A program made the position numbers and the translations under genes. Source: Nonomuraea guangzhouensis (GTDB lineage: Bacteria; Actinomycetota; Actinomycetes; Streptosporangiales; Streptosporangiaceae). From it: a stretch of 64,000 nt of DNA. This document shows, piece after piece, positions 48,317 through 57,118 of the stretch; position 1 is the first letter of the stretch, and each line of letters begins with the position of its first letter. The stretch spans positions 62,001 to 126,000 of the forward strand of contig NZ_JAHKRM010000010.1 of assembly GCF_019396345.1 (NCBI RefSeq). The letters run 5' to 3'. The notes under the pieces are model-generated. The model was given only the letters and a program-made list of their open reading frames with translations, was not told where the DNA came from and searched no databases.

Positions 48317-49462
48317 ATGAGCGTGCGCACCATCGGCGTCGTGATGAACGGCGTCACCGGCCGGATGGGCTACCGCCAGCACCTGGTCCGCTCGGTTCTG
48401 GCCATCAACGAGCAGGGCGGAGTCGTCCTGTCCGACGGCAGCCGGGTCAAGCTCAGGCCGGTCCTGGTGGGCAGGAGCGCGGACAAGCTTTCCAAGATCG
48501 CTGCCGATCACCATATTTCCCGCTACACCACTGACCTCGACTCAGCCCTGGCCGACGATGACAACCTGATCTACTTCGACGCCCAGGTCACGGGCGCCAG
48601 GGTGAAGGCGGTGCTCAAGGCCATCGAGGCGGGCAAGCACATCTACGCCGAGAAGCCCACGGCCGAGTCCGTCCAGGAGGCGGTCGCGCTGGCGGAGGCG
48701 GCCACCGCCAAGGGCGTCAAGAACGGCGTGGTGCAGGACAAGCTGTTCCTGCCGGGCCTGCTCAAGCTGAAGCGGCTCATCGACGGCGGCTTCTTCGGCC
48801 AGATCCTGTCCGTGCGGGGTGAGTTCGGCTACTGGGTGTTCGAGGGCGACTGGCAGGAGGCCCAGCGGCCGTCGTGGAACTACCGTGCCGAGGACGGCGG
48901 CGGCATCGTGCTCGACATGTTCCCGCACTGGCACTACGTGATGGAGAACCTGTTCGGCCGCGTCGAGTCCGTCTACGCCAAGGCCGTGACGCACGTTCCC
49001 CAGCGGGTCGACGAGCAGGGCAGGACCTACGCGGCCACCGCCGACGACGCCGCGTACGGCATCTTCGAGCTGGCGGGCGGCGTGATCGCCCAGATCAACT
49101 CCTCCTGGACCGTGCGCGTCAATCGCGACGAGCTGGTGGAGTTCCAGGTGGACGGCACGCACGGCAGCGCGGTCGCGGGCCTGCGCAACTGCCGCTTCCA
49201 GCACCGCGCCGCCACCCCCAAGCCGGTCTGGAACCCCGACCTGCCCGCCACGGCCCGCTTCCGCGAGGGCTGGCAGGAAGTACCGGACAACGCCGACTTC
49301 GACAACGGCTTCAAGATCCAGTGGGAGCGGTTCATCCGCCACGTGATCGAGGACGCGCCGTTCCCGAACGACTTCGCCTCGGGCGCGCGCGGCGTGCAGC
49401 TCGCCGAGCTGGGCCTGCGCTCGAACGCCGAAGGCCGCCGGATCGAGGTGCCCCACCTGTGA
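48317..49462 (+). CDS. Gfo/Idh/MocA-family oxidoreductase
   Basis: 381 aa. ATG 48317 is preceded by AAAGGA. It has an N-terminal dinucleotide-binding fold (TIGVVMNGVTGRMGYRQH, an unusual long insert before the usual G-x-G turn), the family's E-K-P motif in YAEKPTAESVQEA and the C-terminal dimer domain with FGYWVFEGDWQEAQRP and MFPHWHYVMENL. Such enzymes oxidise sugars, inositols or their derivatives with NAD(P). It is the first gene of a coupled trio (stop overlaps the DUF993 start as GTGA) under a LacI-type operator. The substrate is unknown. Confidence 0.92.
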   Translation: MSVRTIGVVMNGVTGRMGYRQHLVRSVLAINEQGGVVLSDGSRVKLRPVLVGRSADKLSKIAADHHISRYTTDLDSALADDDNLIYFDAQVTGARVKAVLKAIEAGKHIYAEKPTAESVQEAVALAEAATAKGVKNGVVQDKLFLPGLLKLKRLIDGGFFGQILSVRGEFGYWVFEGDWQEAQRPSWNYRAEDGGGIVLDMFPHWHYVMENLFGRVESVYAKAVTHVPQRVDEQGRTYAATADDAAYGIFELAGGVIAQINSSWTVRVNRDELVEFQVDGTHGSAVAGLRNCRFQHRAATPKPVWNPDLPATARFREGWQEVPDNADFDNGFKIQWERFIRHVIEDAPFPNDFASGARGVQLAELGLRSNAEGRRIEVPHL

Positions 49463-50619
49463 ACATCAACCTGCCCGGCGGCGCCTACACCCTGCGTGAG
49501 CCCGTGACCTGGCCCGTCGTCGAGCAACCGGCGGCCGGCCGCGTCGTGTACGCGGCCGCGCACGTGGTGGCCGACCCGCTCGGCGACAACACGCCCGGCT
49601 CCCCCGCCGCCGTCGACTGGGACGCCACGCTCCGCTTCCGCAGGCACCTCTGGTCGCACGGCCTGCGCGTGGCCGACGCCATGGACACCGCCCAGCGCAA
49701 CATGGGCCTGGACTGGGCCGCCACGAAGGAGCTCATCCGGCGCAGCGCCGCCGAGGCCCGCTCGTTCGGTGACCCCGCCGCGCTGGTGGCCTGCGGCGCG
49801 GGCACCGACCACGCCCCCGGCGCGGCCGACCTGCCCGCGATCACCGCCGCGTACGCGGAGCAGTTGGAGACCGTGCAGTCGGCGGGCGCCGGCGTGATCA
49901 TCATGGCCTCGCGGCAGCTCGCGCGGGTGGCCAGCGGGCCCAAGGACTACCACCAGGTGTACAGGGAGCTGCTCGGGCAGGCCGACCGGCCGGTGATCCT
50001 GCACTGGCTGGGCGAGATGTTCGATCCGCAGCTGGCCGGTTACTGGGGCTCGCCGGAGGTGGGCGCGGCCACGGAGTCGTTCCTGGAGCTGATCCACGCC
50101 CACGCCTCGGTGGTGGACGGCGTGAAGGTCTCGCTGCTCGACGAGGAGCACGAGATCGGGCTGCGGGCCGCGTTGCCCGCCGGGGTCAAGCTCTATACCG
50201 GGGACGACTTCAACTACCCGTCGTTGATCAGGTCGGGCTCGCACGCGCTGCTGGGCATCTTCGACGCCATCGCTCCGGCGGCGGCCGCGGCGTTGCGGGC
50301 ACTGGACGCGGCCGAACAGGGCACCGGCGCAGAGGCCGCCCGAAATTTCGCACTTTACGATGAGATCTTGGCGCCGACCGTGCCGCTGTCCCGGAAGATC
50401 TTCGAGTCGCCCACGTACAACTACAAGACCGGCATCGTCTTCCTGGCCTGGCTGAACGGCCACCAGGACGCCTTCGCCATGGTGAACGGCGCCCAGTCGG
50501 CCCGCTCGCTGGTCCACCTGTCGGAGGTGTTCCGGCTCGCCGACCAGGCCGGGCTGCTGGCCGATCAGGAGCTGGCCGTACGGAGGATGACGGCGTTGCT
50601 GGCGGTGAACGGGCTGTGA
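49459..50619 (+). CDS. DUF993 protein (DapA-like TIM barrel)
   Basis: 386 aa from GTG 49459 inside the previous stop. DUF993 proteins are distant relatives of dihydrodipicolinate synthase/N-acetylneuraminate lyase. Barrel-like features include TLRFRRHLWSHGLRVADAMD, GAGVIIMASRQLARVA, PVILHWLGEMFDPQL, and a likely Schiff-base Lys in VVDGVKVSLLDEEHE. A C-terminal helical part carries ALYDEILAPTVPLSRKIFE. Biochemistry is not established for the family; an aldolase or hydrolyase acting after the upstream oxidoreductase is a fair guess. It is coupled to the downstream isomerase by another GTGA overlap. Confidence 0.88.
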   Translation: MNINLPGGAYTLREPVTWPVVEQPAAGRVVYAAAHVVADPLGDNTPGSPAAVDWDATLRFRRHLWSHGLRVADAMDTAQRNMGLDWAATKELIRRSAAEARSFGDPAALVACGAGTDHAPGAADLPAITAAYAEQLETVQSAGAGVIIMASRQLARVASGPKDYHQVYRELLGQADRPVILHWLGEMFDPQLAGYWGSPEVGAATESFLELIHAHASVVDGVKVSLLDEEHEIGLRAALPAGVKLYTGDDFNYPSLIRSGSHALLGIFDAIAPAAAAALRALDAAEQGTGAEAARNFALYDEILAPTVPLSRKIFESPTYNYKTGIVFLAWLNGHQDAFAMVNGAQSARSLVHLSEVFRLADQAGLLADQELAVRRMTALLAVNGL

Positions 50620-51467
50620 GCCTCTCCCTGAACCAGCGGACGACCAAGCGGTGGTCGGTGGCGGAGGCCGTCGACGGCTGCGTACGGCATGGCCTGGAGG
50701 CCGTGGGGCTGTGGCGCGAGGAGGTGGCCGAGCAGGGGCTGGCCGAGAGCGTCAAGCTGGTCCGCGACGCCGGGCTGCGCGTGTCGTCCCTGTGCCGTGG
50801 CGGCTTCCTCACGGCCCCTGGCGGCCCGGCCCGGCAGGCGGCGCTGGACGACAACCGGCGGGCCATCGATGAGGCCGCGGAGCTGGGGGCGGCCTGCCTG
50901 GTCATGGTCGTCGGCGGTCTCCCGGGCGTGCGGCCGGGCGAACCGCTGTCGGACAGCGGGGTCTCGCGCGATCTGGCCGGGGCACGCGGGCAGGTGGCCG
51001 AGGCGCTGGAGGTGCTGGCGCAGTACGCCGGTGAGCGGGGCGTCAAGCTGGCGCTGGAGCCGCTGCATCCGATGTACTGCGCCGACAGGGCCGTCCTGTC
51101 GACGCTGGCCCAGGCGGTCGACCTGTGCCTGCCGTACCCGGAGGAGCAGGTGGGGGTGGTGGTCGACACCTTCCACGTGTGGTGGGACCCGCGGCTGTTC
51201 GAGGAGATCGCCAGGGCCGGCCGGCGGATCGCGTCGTACCAGGTGTGCGACTTCCTGCAGCCGCTTCCGGCGGACGTGCTGCTGGGGCGGGGGATGATGG
51301 GCGACGGGGTGATCGACTTCGCGCCGATCACCCGTGCCGTGACCGAGGCCGGGTACACAGGGGACGTCGAAGTGGAGATCTTCAACGCCGACATCTGGGC
51401 CGCCGACCCGGACGAGGTGGTGGCCACCATGAAGCGCCGCTACGCCGAGGTGGTCACCGGAGATTAG
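50616..51467 (+). CDS. Sugar phosphate isomerase/epimerase (xylose-isomerase-like TIM barrel)
   Basis: 283 aa. GTG 50616 lies in the DUF993 stop. The AP-endonuclease-2 fold shows GLEAVGLWREEVAEQGL at strand 2, LVMVVGGLPG, the metal-binding Glu in LALEPLHPMY, the Asp and His in VVVDTFHVWWDP, and Glu in VEVEIFNADIWA. That set of Glu/Asp/His fits a divalent-metal epimerase or isomerase. With the Gfo/Idh/MocA and DUF993 genes it forms a three-enzyme pathway. The end overlaps the convergent PEP-synthase-like gene by 4 bp. Confidence 0.91.
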   Translation: MSLSLNQRTTKRWSVAEAVDGCVRHGLEAVGLWREEVAEQGLAESVKLVRDAGLRVSSLCRGGFLTAPGGPARQAALDDNRRAIDEAAELGAACLVMVVGGLPGVRPGEPLSDSGVSRDLAGARGQVAEALEVLAQYAGERGVKLALEPLHPMYCADRAVLSTLAQAVDLCLPYPEEQVGVVVDTFHVWWDPRLFEEIARAGRRIASYQVCDFLQPLPADVLLGRGMMGDGVIDFAPITRAVTEAGYTGDVEVEIFNADIWAADPDEVVATMKRRYAEVVTGD

Positions 51468-54109
51468 GCGGAGCTGATGACCGGCTCGTCCTGGGCCGCG
51501 GCTTCGTTCTCGGTGATCGTCACCGTGCCCGCGGCTCCGTTCACCGTGATCTCCTGGCCGGTGACGATGCGGTGGGTGGCGTCCGGGACGCCGACCACCG
51601 CCGGGATGCCGTACTCGCGGGCCACCACCGCGCCGTGCGACATGGCGCCGCCCATCTCCATCACCAGCCCACCCGCCGTGAGGAACAGCGGTGTCCAGCC
51701 GGGGTCGGTCGACGGGCAGACCAGGATCTCGCCCGGCTCCAGGTGCGCCCCGACCGGGTCGAGGACCACCCTGGCGCGGCCGGTGACCGTGCCCGCGGAC
51801 GCGGCGCTGCCGATCAGCGCGCCCTCCGCGGCCACGCTCGACAACGCCTCGGGCTCGGTGCCGTCCGACAGGACGATCCTGGGTACGTGCCGGCGGCGTG
51901 ACTCCTGCTCGTAGGCCGCCCGCCGCTCGGTCACCAGCTCACGCAGGTCGCCTCCGCACAGTGCCGATCGCGCCTCCTCGATCCGCAGGAAGAACACGTC
52001 GTCCGCCCGCTCCAGCACGCCGGTGGCCACCAGGTGCTCGCCGACGACGAGCAGGCTCCGCCGTACCGCGGCCAAGGTCTTGACCAGGTAGAACTTCGGC
52101 ATCTCGCGCACCCCCGCGAACAACCTGGTGCGCCGCAGCCCGAACCGGGCGACGGCGCCCCGGAGCGCGCCCCTGCGGCGGGCCGTCGCCACGATCCGCG
52201 CGACGGCCGCCTCGGCCTCGGCCGCTCCCCTCGCGAACAGCTTGTCGGGCGCGAGGTCACCGCCGTCCTCCATGCGCAGGTAGTTGGCCAGGACGCCGAG
52301 GATGTGCGTCGGGTCCTCGGACCAGCGGGGGACGCCCAGGTCGATCTCGGCGACGCCGCGATGCCCGTACTTATCCAGAAAAGCAGTGATTCCTCGCTGG
52401 GCCTTCGGGGGCAGCTCAGCGGCTCTGAAGCGGCGGACGAGCTCGCTCACCGGCTCGTTCCTGAACGGTTCCGGCTCGATCCGCGTCGCCAGCGTCCAGA
52501 GTTCGAGGTCCATCTCGGTGGTCGGGTTGTTGGGGACGCTGCGGAGTACGTCCTGCATGTCGCTCATGGACCGGCCGGAGAGCTTCGAGGCCAGCGCGAA
52601 CAGGCCGTAGCCGGTGATCACGATCGGCATGAGCGAGACGGCCACCGGGAACGTGGTGCTGAGCATCCGCTCCGCGTGGTCGAGGCGCTGGACGGGCGTG
52701 GCGGAGCCGGGCACGCGCAGTCGCCGGTCCAGCTCCTCGCCGAGCCGCCTGGTGTAGGCGAGCGCCCGATCGGGCCTGACCAGCGCCTGGAGGACGCGCG
52801 TCGGGGCGTGCACGCGGCGGGCGAAGTGCGCCACCGCGCGGAAGAACGGGCGGCGGGAGGTGTGGATCACCGAGAACCGTGGCTCCTCGAACAGGTCCGT
52901 CAGCACCGCCGCGGCCCTGGCCTCGCCCATCGTCAGCGCGCGGGGCAGGATCGCCCGCCCCATACGGCTGCGCAGGGCCGTGGTCAGGTCGATCCAGGTG
53001 CGCTGACCCGCCTCGAACATGAACGCGGCCCCATCGCGCGCCTCGGCAGGACCGTAGCCGAACACCCCGGCGGCACCCGAACTGAGCAGCCGGAACGCGG
53101 ACAGGCCCATCGGGGTGAGCGGGCCCATGACGCCCTGGGCGACATTGATGGAGAAGTACGCCCGCAGGCCCTCCCTGGTGGTCTCGGGCAGCGGGTAGAG
53201 CGTGGTGATCGGCCTGGCCTGCGTGAGCCAGAGCGTGCCGTCGGCGTCGATGGCCCACTCGGTGTCCTGTGGCGCGCCGTAGTGGTCCTCGACGCGGGTG
53301 CCGAGCGCCGCGAGGTCGCGTACCTGCTCGTCGGTCAGGCAGAGGCCGTCGTGGGCCGATTCGACGCGTTCCGTGCCGCCGCCGGGCAGGGCGCGGATCA
53401 CCAGCCGCTTGTCGCCCGCGTGCCGGTCGAGGATCTCGCCGCTCGCCGCGTCGACCACGAACCGGTCGGGGTTGACGGCGCCGGAGACCACGGCCTCGCC
53501 CAGGCCGGGGTTCGCGTCGATGACGGCCTCGTGCCTGCGTCCGGTGAGCGGGTTCGCGGTGAACATCACCCCCGCCGTACGCGCGTCGACCATGGCCTGG
53601 ACGACCACCGCCAGCCGTACGGAGGCGTGGTCGATGCCGTTGGAGTCGCGGTAGGCGACGGCGCGGTCGGTCCAGAGCGAGGCCCAGCAGCGACGTACGG
53701 CGTCGAGCACGTCGTCGGCGCCGACGACGTTGAGGTAGGTGTCCTGCTGCCCGGCGAAACTGGCGAACGGCAGATCCTCCGCCGTGGCCGACGACCGCAC
53801 CGCGACCGGCACCGCTTCGGCCTTGCCCAGCGTGGTGTACGCCGCGCGGATCGACGCCGCGATGGCCTCGGGGATCGGGGCCTCCAGCAGCCGGGTCCTG
53901 GCGGCCTCCGCGAGACCCGGGCCGCCGGTCGCGATGACGTCGTCCAGGCCCGCCGCCTGGGCCACCTCGTGGTAGGCCTCGGTGGTGAGCACCCAGCCGG
54001 GCGGGACCGGGAGCCCGGCCCGGGTCAGCTCACCGAGGTTGGCCGCCTTGCCACCGACTTCGGCCAGCATGCCGCCGTCGATGTCGGAAAAGTCCAGTGC
54101 CGTCTTCAT
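51464..54109 (-). CDS. PEP-synthase-like phosphotransferase, related to rifampicin phosphotransferase
   Basis: 881 aa from ATG 54109. The ATP-grasp domain (1-310) has EVGGKAANLGELTRAGLPVP, AVRSSATAEDLPFASFAGQQ, GVMFTANPLTG and EWAIDADGTLWLTQARPI. The middle (about 330-760) starts YFSINVAQGVMGPLTPMGLS. The swivelling phosphohistidine domain is at the C-terminus: GALIGSAASAGTVTGRARVV, then the catalytic His in GGAMSHGAVVAREYGIPAVV. This order (ATP, middle, His) and the length match Rph rather than PEP synthase or PPDK. Rph enzymes inactivate rifamycins by phosphorylation; many homologues have unknown substrates. It is between LacI-cluster genes, but has its own promoter. Confidence 0.86.
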   Translation of the reverse strand: MKTALDFSDIDGGMLAEVGGKAANLGELTRAGLPVPPGWVLTTEAYHEVAQAAGLDDVIATGGPGLAEAARTRLLEAPIPEAIAASIRAAYTTLGKAEAVPVAVRSSATAEDLPFASFAGQQDTYLNVVGADDVLDAVRRCWASLWTDRAVAYRDSNGIDHASVRLAVVVQAMVDARTAGVMFTANPLTGRRHEAVIDANPGLGEAVVSGAVNPDRFVVDAASGEILDRHAGDKRLVIRALPGGGTERVESAHDGLCLTDEQVRDLAALGTRVEDHYGAPQDTEWAIDADGTLWLTQARPITTLYPLPETTREGLRAYFSINVAQGVMGPLTPMGLSAFRLLSSGAAGVFGYGPAEARDGAAFMFEAGQRTWIDLTTALRSRMGRAILPRALTMGEARAAAVLTDLFEEPRFSVIHTSRRPFFRAVAHFARRVHAPTRVLQALVRPDRALAYTRRLGEELDRRLRVPGSATPVQRLDHAERMLSTTFPVAVSLMPIVITGYGLFALASKLSGRSMSDMQDVLRSVPNNPTTEMDLELWTLATRIEPEPFRNEPVSELVRRFRAAELPPKAQRGITAFLDKYGHRGVAEIDLGVPRWSEDPTHILGVLANYLRMEDGGDLAPDKLFARGAAEAEAAVARIVATARRRGALRGAVARFGLRRTRLFAGVREMPKFYLVKTLAAVRRSLLVVGEHLVATGVLERADDVFFLRIEEARSALCGGDLRELVTERRAAYEQESRRRHVPRIVLSDGTEPEALSSVAAEGALIGSAASAGTVTGRARVVLDPVGAHLEPGEILVCPSTDPGWTPLFLTAGGLVMEMGGAMSHGAVVAREYGIPAVVGVPDATHRIVTGQEITVNGAAGTVTITENEAAAQDEPVISSA

Positions 54110-54134
54110 TGGGAATACCCCCACCGTTCAGCGT

Positions 54135-54172
54135 CTCGTAACGAGTCTCACGCTTCGCGGCAAAGAATTCAA
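54135..54172 (-). promoter_or_regulatory. Promoter with inverted repeat for the Rph-like gene
   Basis: On the minus strand TTGAAT (54172-54167) and GAGACT (54149-54144) are 17 bp apart. The -10 overlaps CTCGTAACGAG (54135-54145), an inverted repeat with 5-bp arms, flanked by further AGCGT/ACGCT arms. The known rifamycin-associated element was not seen. Confidence 0.5.
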
Positions 54173-54195
54173 CACTTGATGAACAGTGGCGTCGG

Positions 54196-55116
54196 TCACA
54201 CCTCCAGGGGCACGCCGTCGAGGCCCCAGGCGGGGTCGAGCTCGATGCCGAGCCGGGCCAGCGCGGTCGGGCCGACGTCCACCAGCCGCGGGCCGCCGAG
54301 GTCGGCGCCGCCCAGGTCCTCGCCGAGAGCGCCGGCGATGACGAAGACCGTGCGCTCCTCGGTGGAGGTGCCGCCGTGGCCGCCTTCGTCGATGTGACCG
54401 TGGTCGGTGGTGACCAGCACGGTCCAGCGCTCGTCGGCGGACGTCCGCCTGCCCCGGATCGCGTCGAGGAGGCGGCCCAGGTAGGCGTCCTGGGTTCGGA
54501 GCGCCTCGGTGTATTCGGGGCAGTGCGGGCCGAGGTCGTGGGCCACCTCGTCGGTCTCGCCCAGGTAGACGAACGTGAGGTCGGCGCCCGCGCTCGCGAG
54601 GTGCCGCTCGGCGGCCTCGGCGACCTGCTTGTCGGCGACCGGCCAGTCGATCGTGTAGCCGTCGAGCACGAAACGGGTGTCGATGGCCGGGCCGAACGCG
54701 CCGTGCTCCGCCAGCGACGCCCAGGAGAAGAACGCCGCGGTGTCCAGGCCGGGGCGGGCCGCCTTGGCGCGAGTCAAGAAGTCCGGATATTTCGCGAACT
54801 GCTGGTGGGTGAATGCGTTGTCGACGACGCCGTGTTTGTCGGGCCACACGCCAGTCGCGATCGACGACCACCCGGGCCCGGAGTCGGTCCGGGACCTGAT
54901 GGCACGGACGGTACTCCGCGGGTCGGGCTCGGCGGGGGCCTCGGGGACGATCTCGCCTGGGGACTCGGTGCGCGGGGCGGCGGCCTCGCCGTACGGGAGG
55001 AGGCTCGTTCCGTACGCGCCCCTGGACATCAGTCCGGTCAACTCCGGCGGCCCCACCGCGAGCAGGCGGTCGAAGCGAAGACCGTCCATGCCGACGACCA
55101 GCACCTTGTCCCTCAC
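54196..55116 (-). CDS. Alkaline-phosphatase-superfamily phosphodiesterase/nucleotide pyrophosphatase
   Basis: 306 aa with a GTG start. The core metal-binding layout is intact: VVGMDGLRFDRL at the N-terminus, the nucleophile in TDSGPGWSSIATGVWPDKHGV, a second metal site in FVYLGETDEVAHDLG, and VTTDHGHIDEGGHGG with two His/Asp ligands. It matches type I phosphodiesterase/NPP-like proteins that hydrolyse phosphodiester or phosphonate substrates. No signal peptide, so it is cytoplasmic. The gene follows the isomerase at 55120 with 3 bp between, so the two form a mini-operon. Confidence 0.9.
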   Translation of the reverse strand: MRDKVLVVGMDGLRFDRLLAVGPPELTGLMSRGAYGTSLLPYGEAAAPRTESPGEIVPEAPAEPDPRSTVRAIRSRTDSGPGWSSIATGVWPDKHGVVDNAFTHQQFAKYPDFLTRAKAARPGLDTAAFFSWASLAEHGAFGPAIDTRFVLDGYTIDWPVADKQVAEAAERHLASAGADLTFVYLGETDEVAHDLGPHCPEYTEALRTQDAYLGRLLDAIRGRRTSADERWTVLVTTDHGHIDEGGHGGTSTEERTVFVIAGALGEDLGGADLGGPRLVDVGPTALARLGIELDPAWGLDGVPLEV

Positions 55117-55119
55117 TGG

Positions 55120-55896
55120 CTACTCCCTTCGGAAACACCGCACCCATTCGGCGGCCCCAGGCAGTATCTCCTCCACCGGGGCGACCTGGGGATACCAGGT
55201 GCGCTCCCACTCCAGCGACACCCAGCCGGAGTAGCCCCACGCGCGCAGCAGTTCGCCGGACTCGTCCAGCGGCACCGTGCCGGTCCACATCGGCACCGGC
55301 GTGGTGTCCTGGGCGGAGACCGCGTCCTTGACCTGAACGTAGGCGAGGTACGGGCCGAGAAGGGCCAGGGTGTCGGCCGGGGACTCGCCGTGACGCCAAG
55401 GGTGGAGCAGGTCCCAGAGGGCTCCGGTCGTCTCGGGGCAGGCCGCCTCGTCGAGCAGCCGGGCGACGGCCGCGCCGGTGGCCATGTTGTCGTGGGTCTC
55501 GACGAGGACCCGCAGGCCGAGGTCGGCGGCCGTACCGGAGACGGCTTTGAGCCTGCGTGCTCCGACCGCAGGGTCGTCGCCGCGCGGGAACACCCGGACG
55601 CCCGGAGCGCCGAGGTCGGCGGCGAGCGTCAGGTCCGCGACGAGCGCCTCGACGAGCGGCTCGTCGGGGCCTGGCTCGCATACGCCGACATATCCGGCGA
55701 GCGCGGATATTTCCAGACCGGCCGCCTCGACCCGTTCCCGCACCGACGACCGCTCGGCCGCCGACAGGCCCCGGTGTACGCCGGTGTCGGGGTGCAAGCG
55801 CAGCTCCAGGCCCTGGCAACCCTGCCCGGTCGCCACCTCGATCGCCCTGTCGAGCCCGTCGCCCGGCATCCCGAGCGTGCTGACCGCCAGTTTCAT
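55120..55896 (-). CDS. Sugar phosphate isomerase/epimerase
   Basis: 258 aa from ATG 55896 with GGGAGGG upstream. A second xylose-isomerase-like TIM barrel, distinct in sequence from the one at 50616. MKLAVSTLGMPGDGLDRAIEV opens the barrel; metal ligands fall in LVETHDNMATG (Glu), LWDLLHPWRHGE (Asp, His) and VSLEWERTWYPQ (Glu). Segments GVRVFPRGDDP and YVQVKDAVSAQD match the same family. It is co-transcribed with the phosphatase, suggesting a sugar phosphate route: isomerise, then dephosphorylate or the reverse (inference). Confidence 0.9.
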   Translation of the reverse strand: MKLAVSTLGMPGDGLDRAIEVATGQGCQGLELRLHPDTGVHRGLSAAERSSVRERVEAAGLEISALAGYVGVCEPGPDEPLVEALVADLTLAADLGAPGVRVFPRGDDPAVGARRLKAVSGTAADLGLRVLVETHDNMATGAAVARLLDEAACPETTGALWDLLHPWRHGESPADTLALLGPYLAYVQVKDAVSAQDTTPVPMWTGTVPLDESGELLRAWGYSGWVSLEWERTWYPQVAPVEEILPGAAEWVRCFRRE

Positions 55897-56022
55897 CGCG
55901 CCCTCCCGAGCGACCGTACCGCCTGTGCGACGCCTCCCCTTCGGAGGCACCCTTGTCCCTGGAACCCCTCGAAGGGTCCCTCGCGCGAAGGCGTCAGTCT
56001 CCGCCAGCCGGGAAGCGCGAAC

Positions 56023-57015
56023 TCATCGCACCGCCCGTACGCTCTCCCGCAGCACCACCTCGCCCGCCACGTGCTCCACCGCCGGCTCCTCCCCCGACGC
56101 CAGCGCCAGCTCAAGGGCGCGGGCGCCCATGTCCTGCAGCGGCAGCCGTACCGTGGTCAGCGCGGGCACCTGGTCCCGCAGCGTCGCGATGTCGTCGAAG
56201 CCGGCCACCGACACGTCGTCCGGCACCCGGATCCCCCGCTCCCGGTACGCGGCCAGCGCCCCCACGGCCATCACGTCGTTGACGGCGAACACGCACGTCG
56301 CGTCGCCCGTCTCCTGAGCCGCCCGATAGCCGCCGTCGCGGTCGAAGGGGCCTTGGACGACGCGCGGCTCCGGCAGGCCGAGCTCGGCCAGTGCCGAGGC
56401 GAATCCGGCGCACCGGTCGCGGGCGGTCATCAGGTGCGGCGGTCCGGCCAGGATGGCGAAGCGGGTGTGGCCGAGCTCGGCCAGCGAACGGGCCAGCGCG
56501 GCGGCGCCCTCGTAGTTGGCGGGCGCGACCGTGTCGACGCCGAGCAGGTCCTGGCCCACGCAGGCGACCCGCCCGCCGCTGGCCCGGTAGCGGTCCAGTT
56601 CGCCACGGAGCCGTTCGGTCACGCCGGGATCGGCGACCCGGGAGCCGACCAGCAGCACGGCGCGCACGCGCTGGGCGTTCAGCGTCGCGACGTAGGCGAT
56701 CTCCTGGTCGGGGTCGCGGTGCGTGGTGCCCACCATGACCAGCAGGTTCTCGCCGGCCGCGGCCCGCATCGCGCCGTCGGCCAGCGCGGCGAAGTAGGGG
56801 TCGGTCAGGTCGTGCACCACGATGCCGATGACATTGCTCGCCCCGCGGGCCAGCGTCTGCGCCGCGATGTTGGCGCGGTAGCCGAGCTCGTACGCGGCCC
56901 GCTCGACTCGGGCTCGCAGGTCGGCGCCCACCTGGCGGGTGCTGCCGTTGAGCACCCGCGAGGCGGTCGCGAGCGAGACGCCCGCCTGCTTGGCGACGTC
57001 TTCCAGCGTGACCAC
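56023..57015 (-). CDS. LacI-family transcriptional repressor
   Basis: 330 aa from GTG 57015 (GGAGG 4 bases upstream). The N-terminal DNA-binding domain is complete: TLEDVAKQAGVSLATASRVL, then NGSTRQVGADLRARVERAAYELGYRAN. The hinge and periplasmic-binding-like sugar domain follow (VIGIVVHDLTDPYFAALADG, VACVGQDLLGVDTVAPANYEGA, VFAVNDVMAVGALAAYRERG, VAGFDDIATLRDQVPALTTV). Its own upstream region carries GGAAAGCGGTTTCC, nearly identical to the operator of the sugar operon at 48289, so it likely represses itself and that operon. The inducer is unknown but should be a pathway sugar. Confidence 0.94.
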   Translation of the reverse strand: MVTLEDVAKQAGVSLATASRVLNGSTRQVGADLRARVERAAYELGYRANIAAQTLARGASNVIGIVVHDLTDPYFAALADGAMRAAAGENLLVMVGTTHRDPDQEIAYVATLNAQRVRAVLLVGSRVADPGVTERLRGELDRYRASGGRVACVGQDLLGVDTVAPANYEGAAALARSLAELGHTRFAILAGPPHLMTARDRCAGFASALAELGLPEPRVVQGPFDRDGGYRAAQETGDATCVFAVNDVMAVGALAAYRERGIRVPDDVSVAGFDDIATLRDQVPALTTVRLPLQDMGARALELALASGEEPAVEHVAGEVVLRESVRAVR

Positions 57016-57025
57016 GAGACCTCCA

Positions 57026-57039
57026 GGAAAGCGGTTTCC
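57026..57039 (-). promoter_or_regulatory. LacI-type operator upstream of the lacI gene
   Basis: GGAAAGCGGTTTCC, one base from a perfect palindrome, ends 10 bp before the GTG start and abuts the ribosome site GGAGG. It shares 13 of 14 bases with the operator at 48289-48302. Confidence 0.75.
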
Positions 57040-57118
57040 AGTGTGCCAGACCGACACCTGGGTCCGCATCCTTACACGTCTCAGGGCCGGCGCGACAGGA
57101 AGCCGCCGCCGAAAGGCA

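Noticed and set aside
54110..54195. Rifamycin-associated element upstream of the Rph-like gene.
   Set aside because: The expected 19-bp palindrome is not there; only a different inverted repeat (CTCGT/ACGAG) is present.
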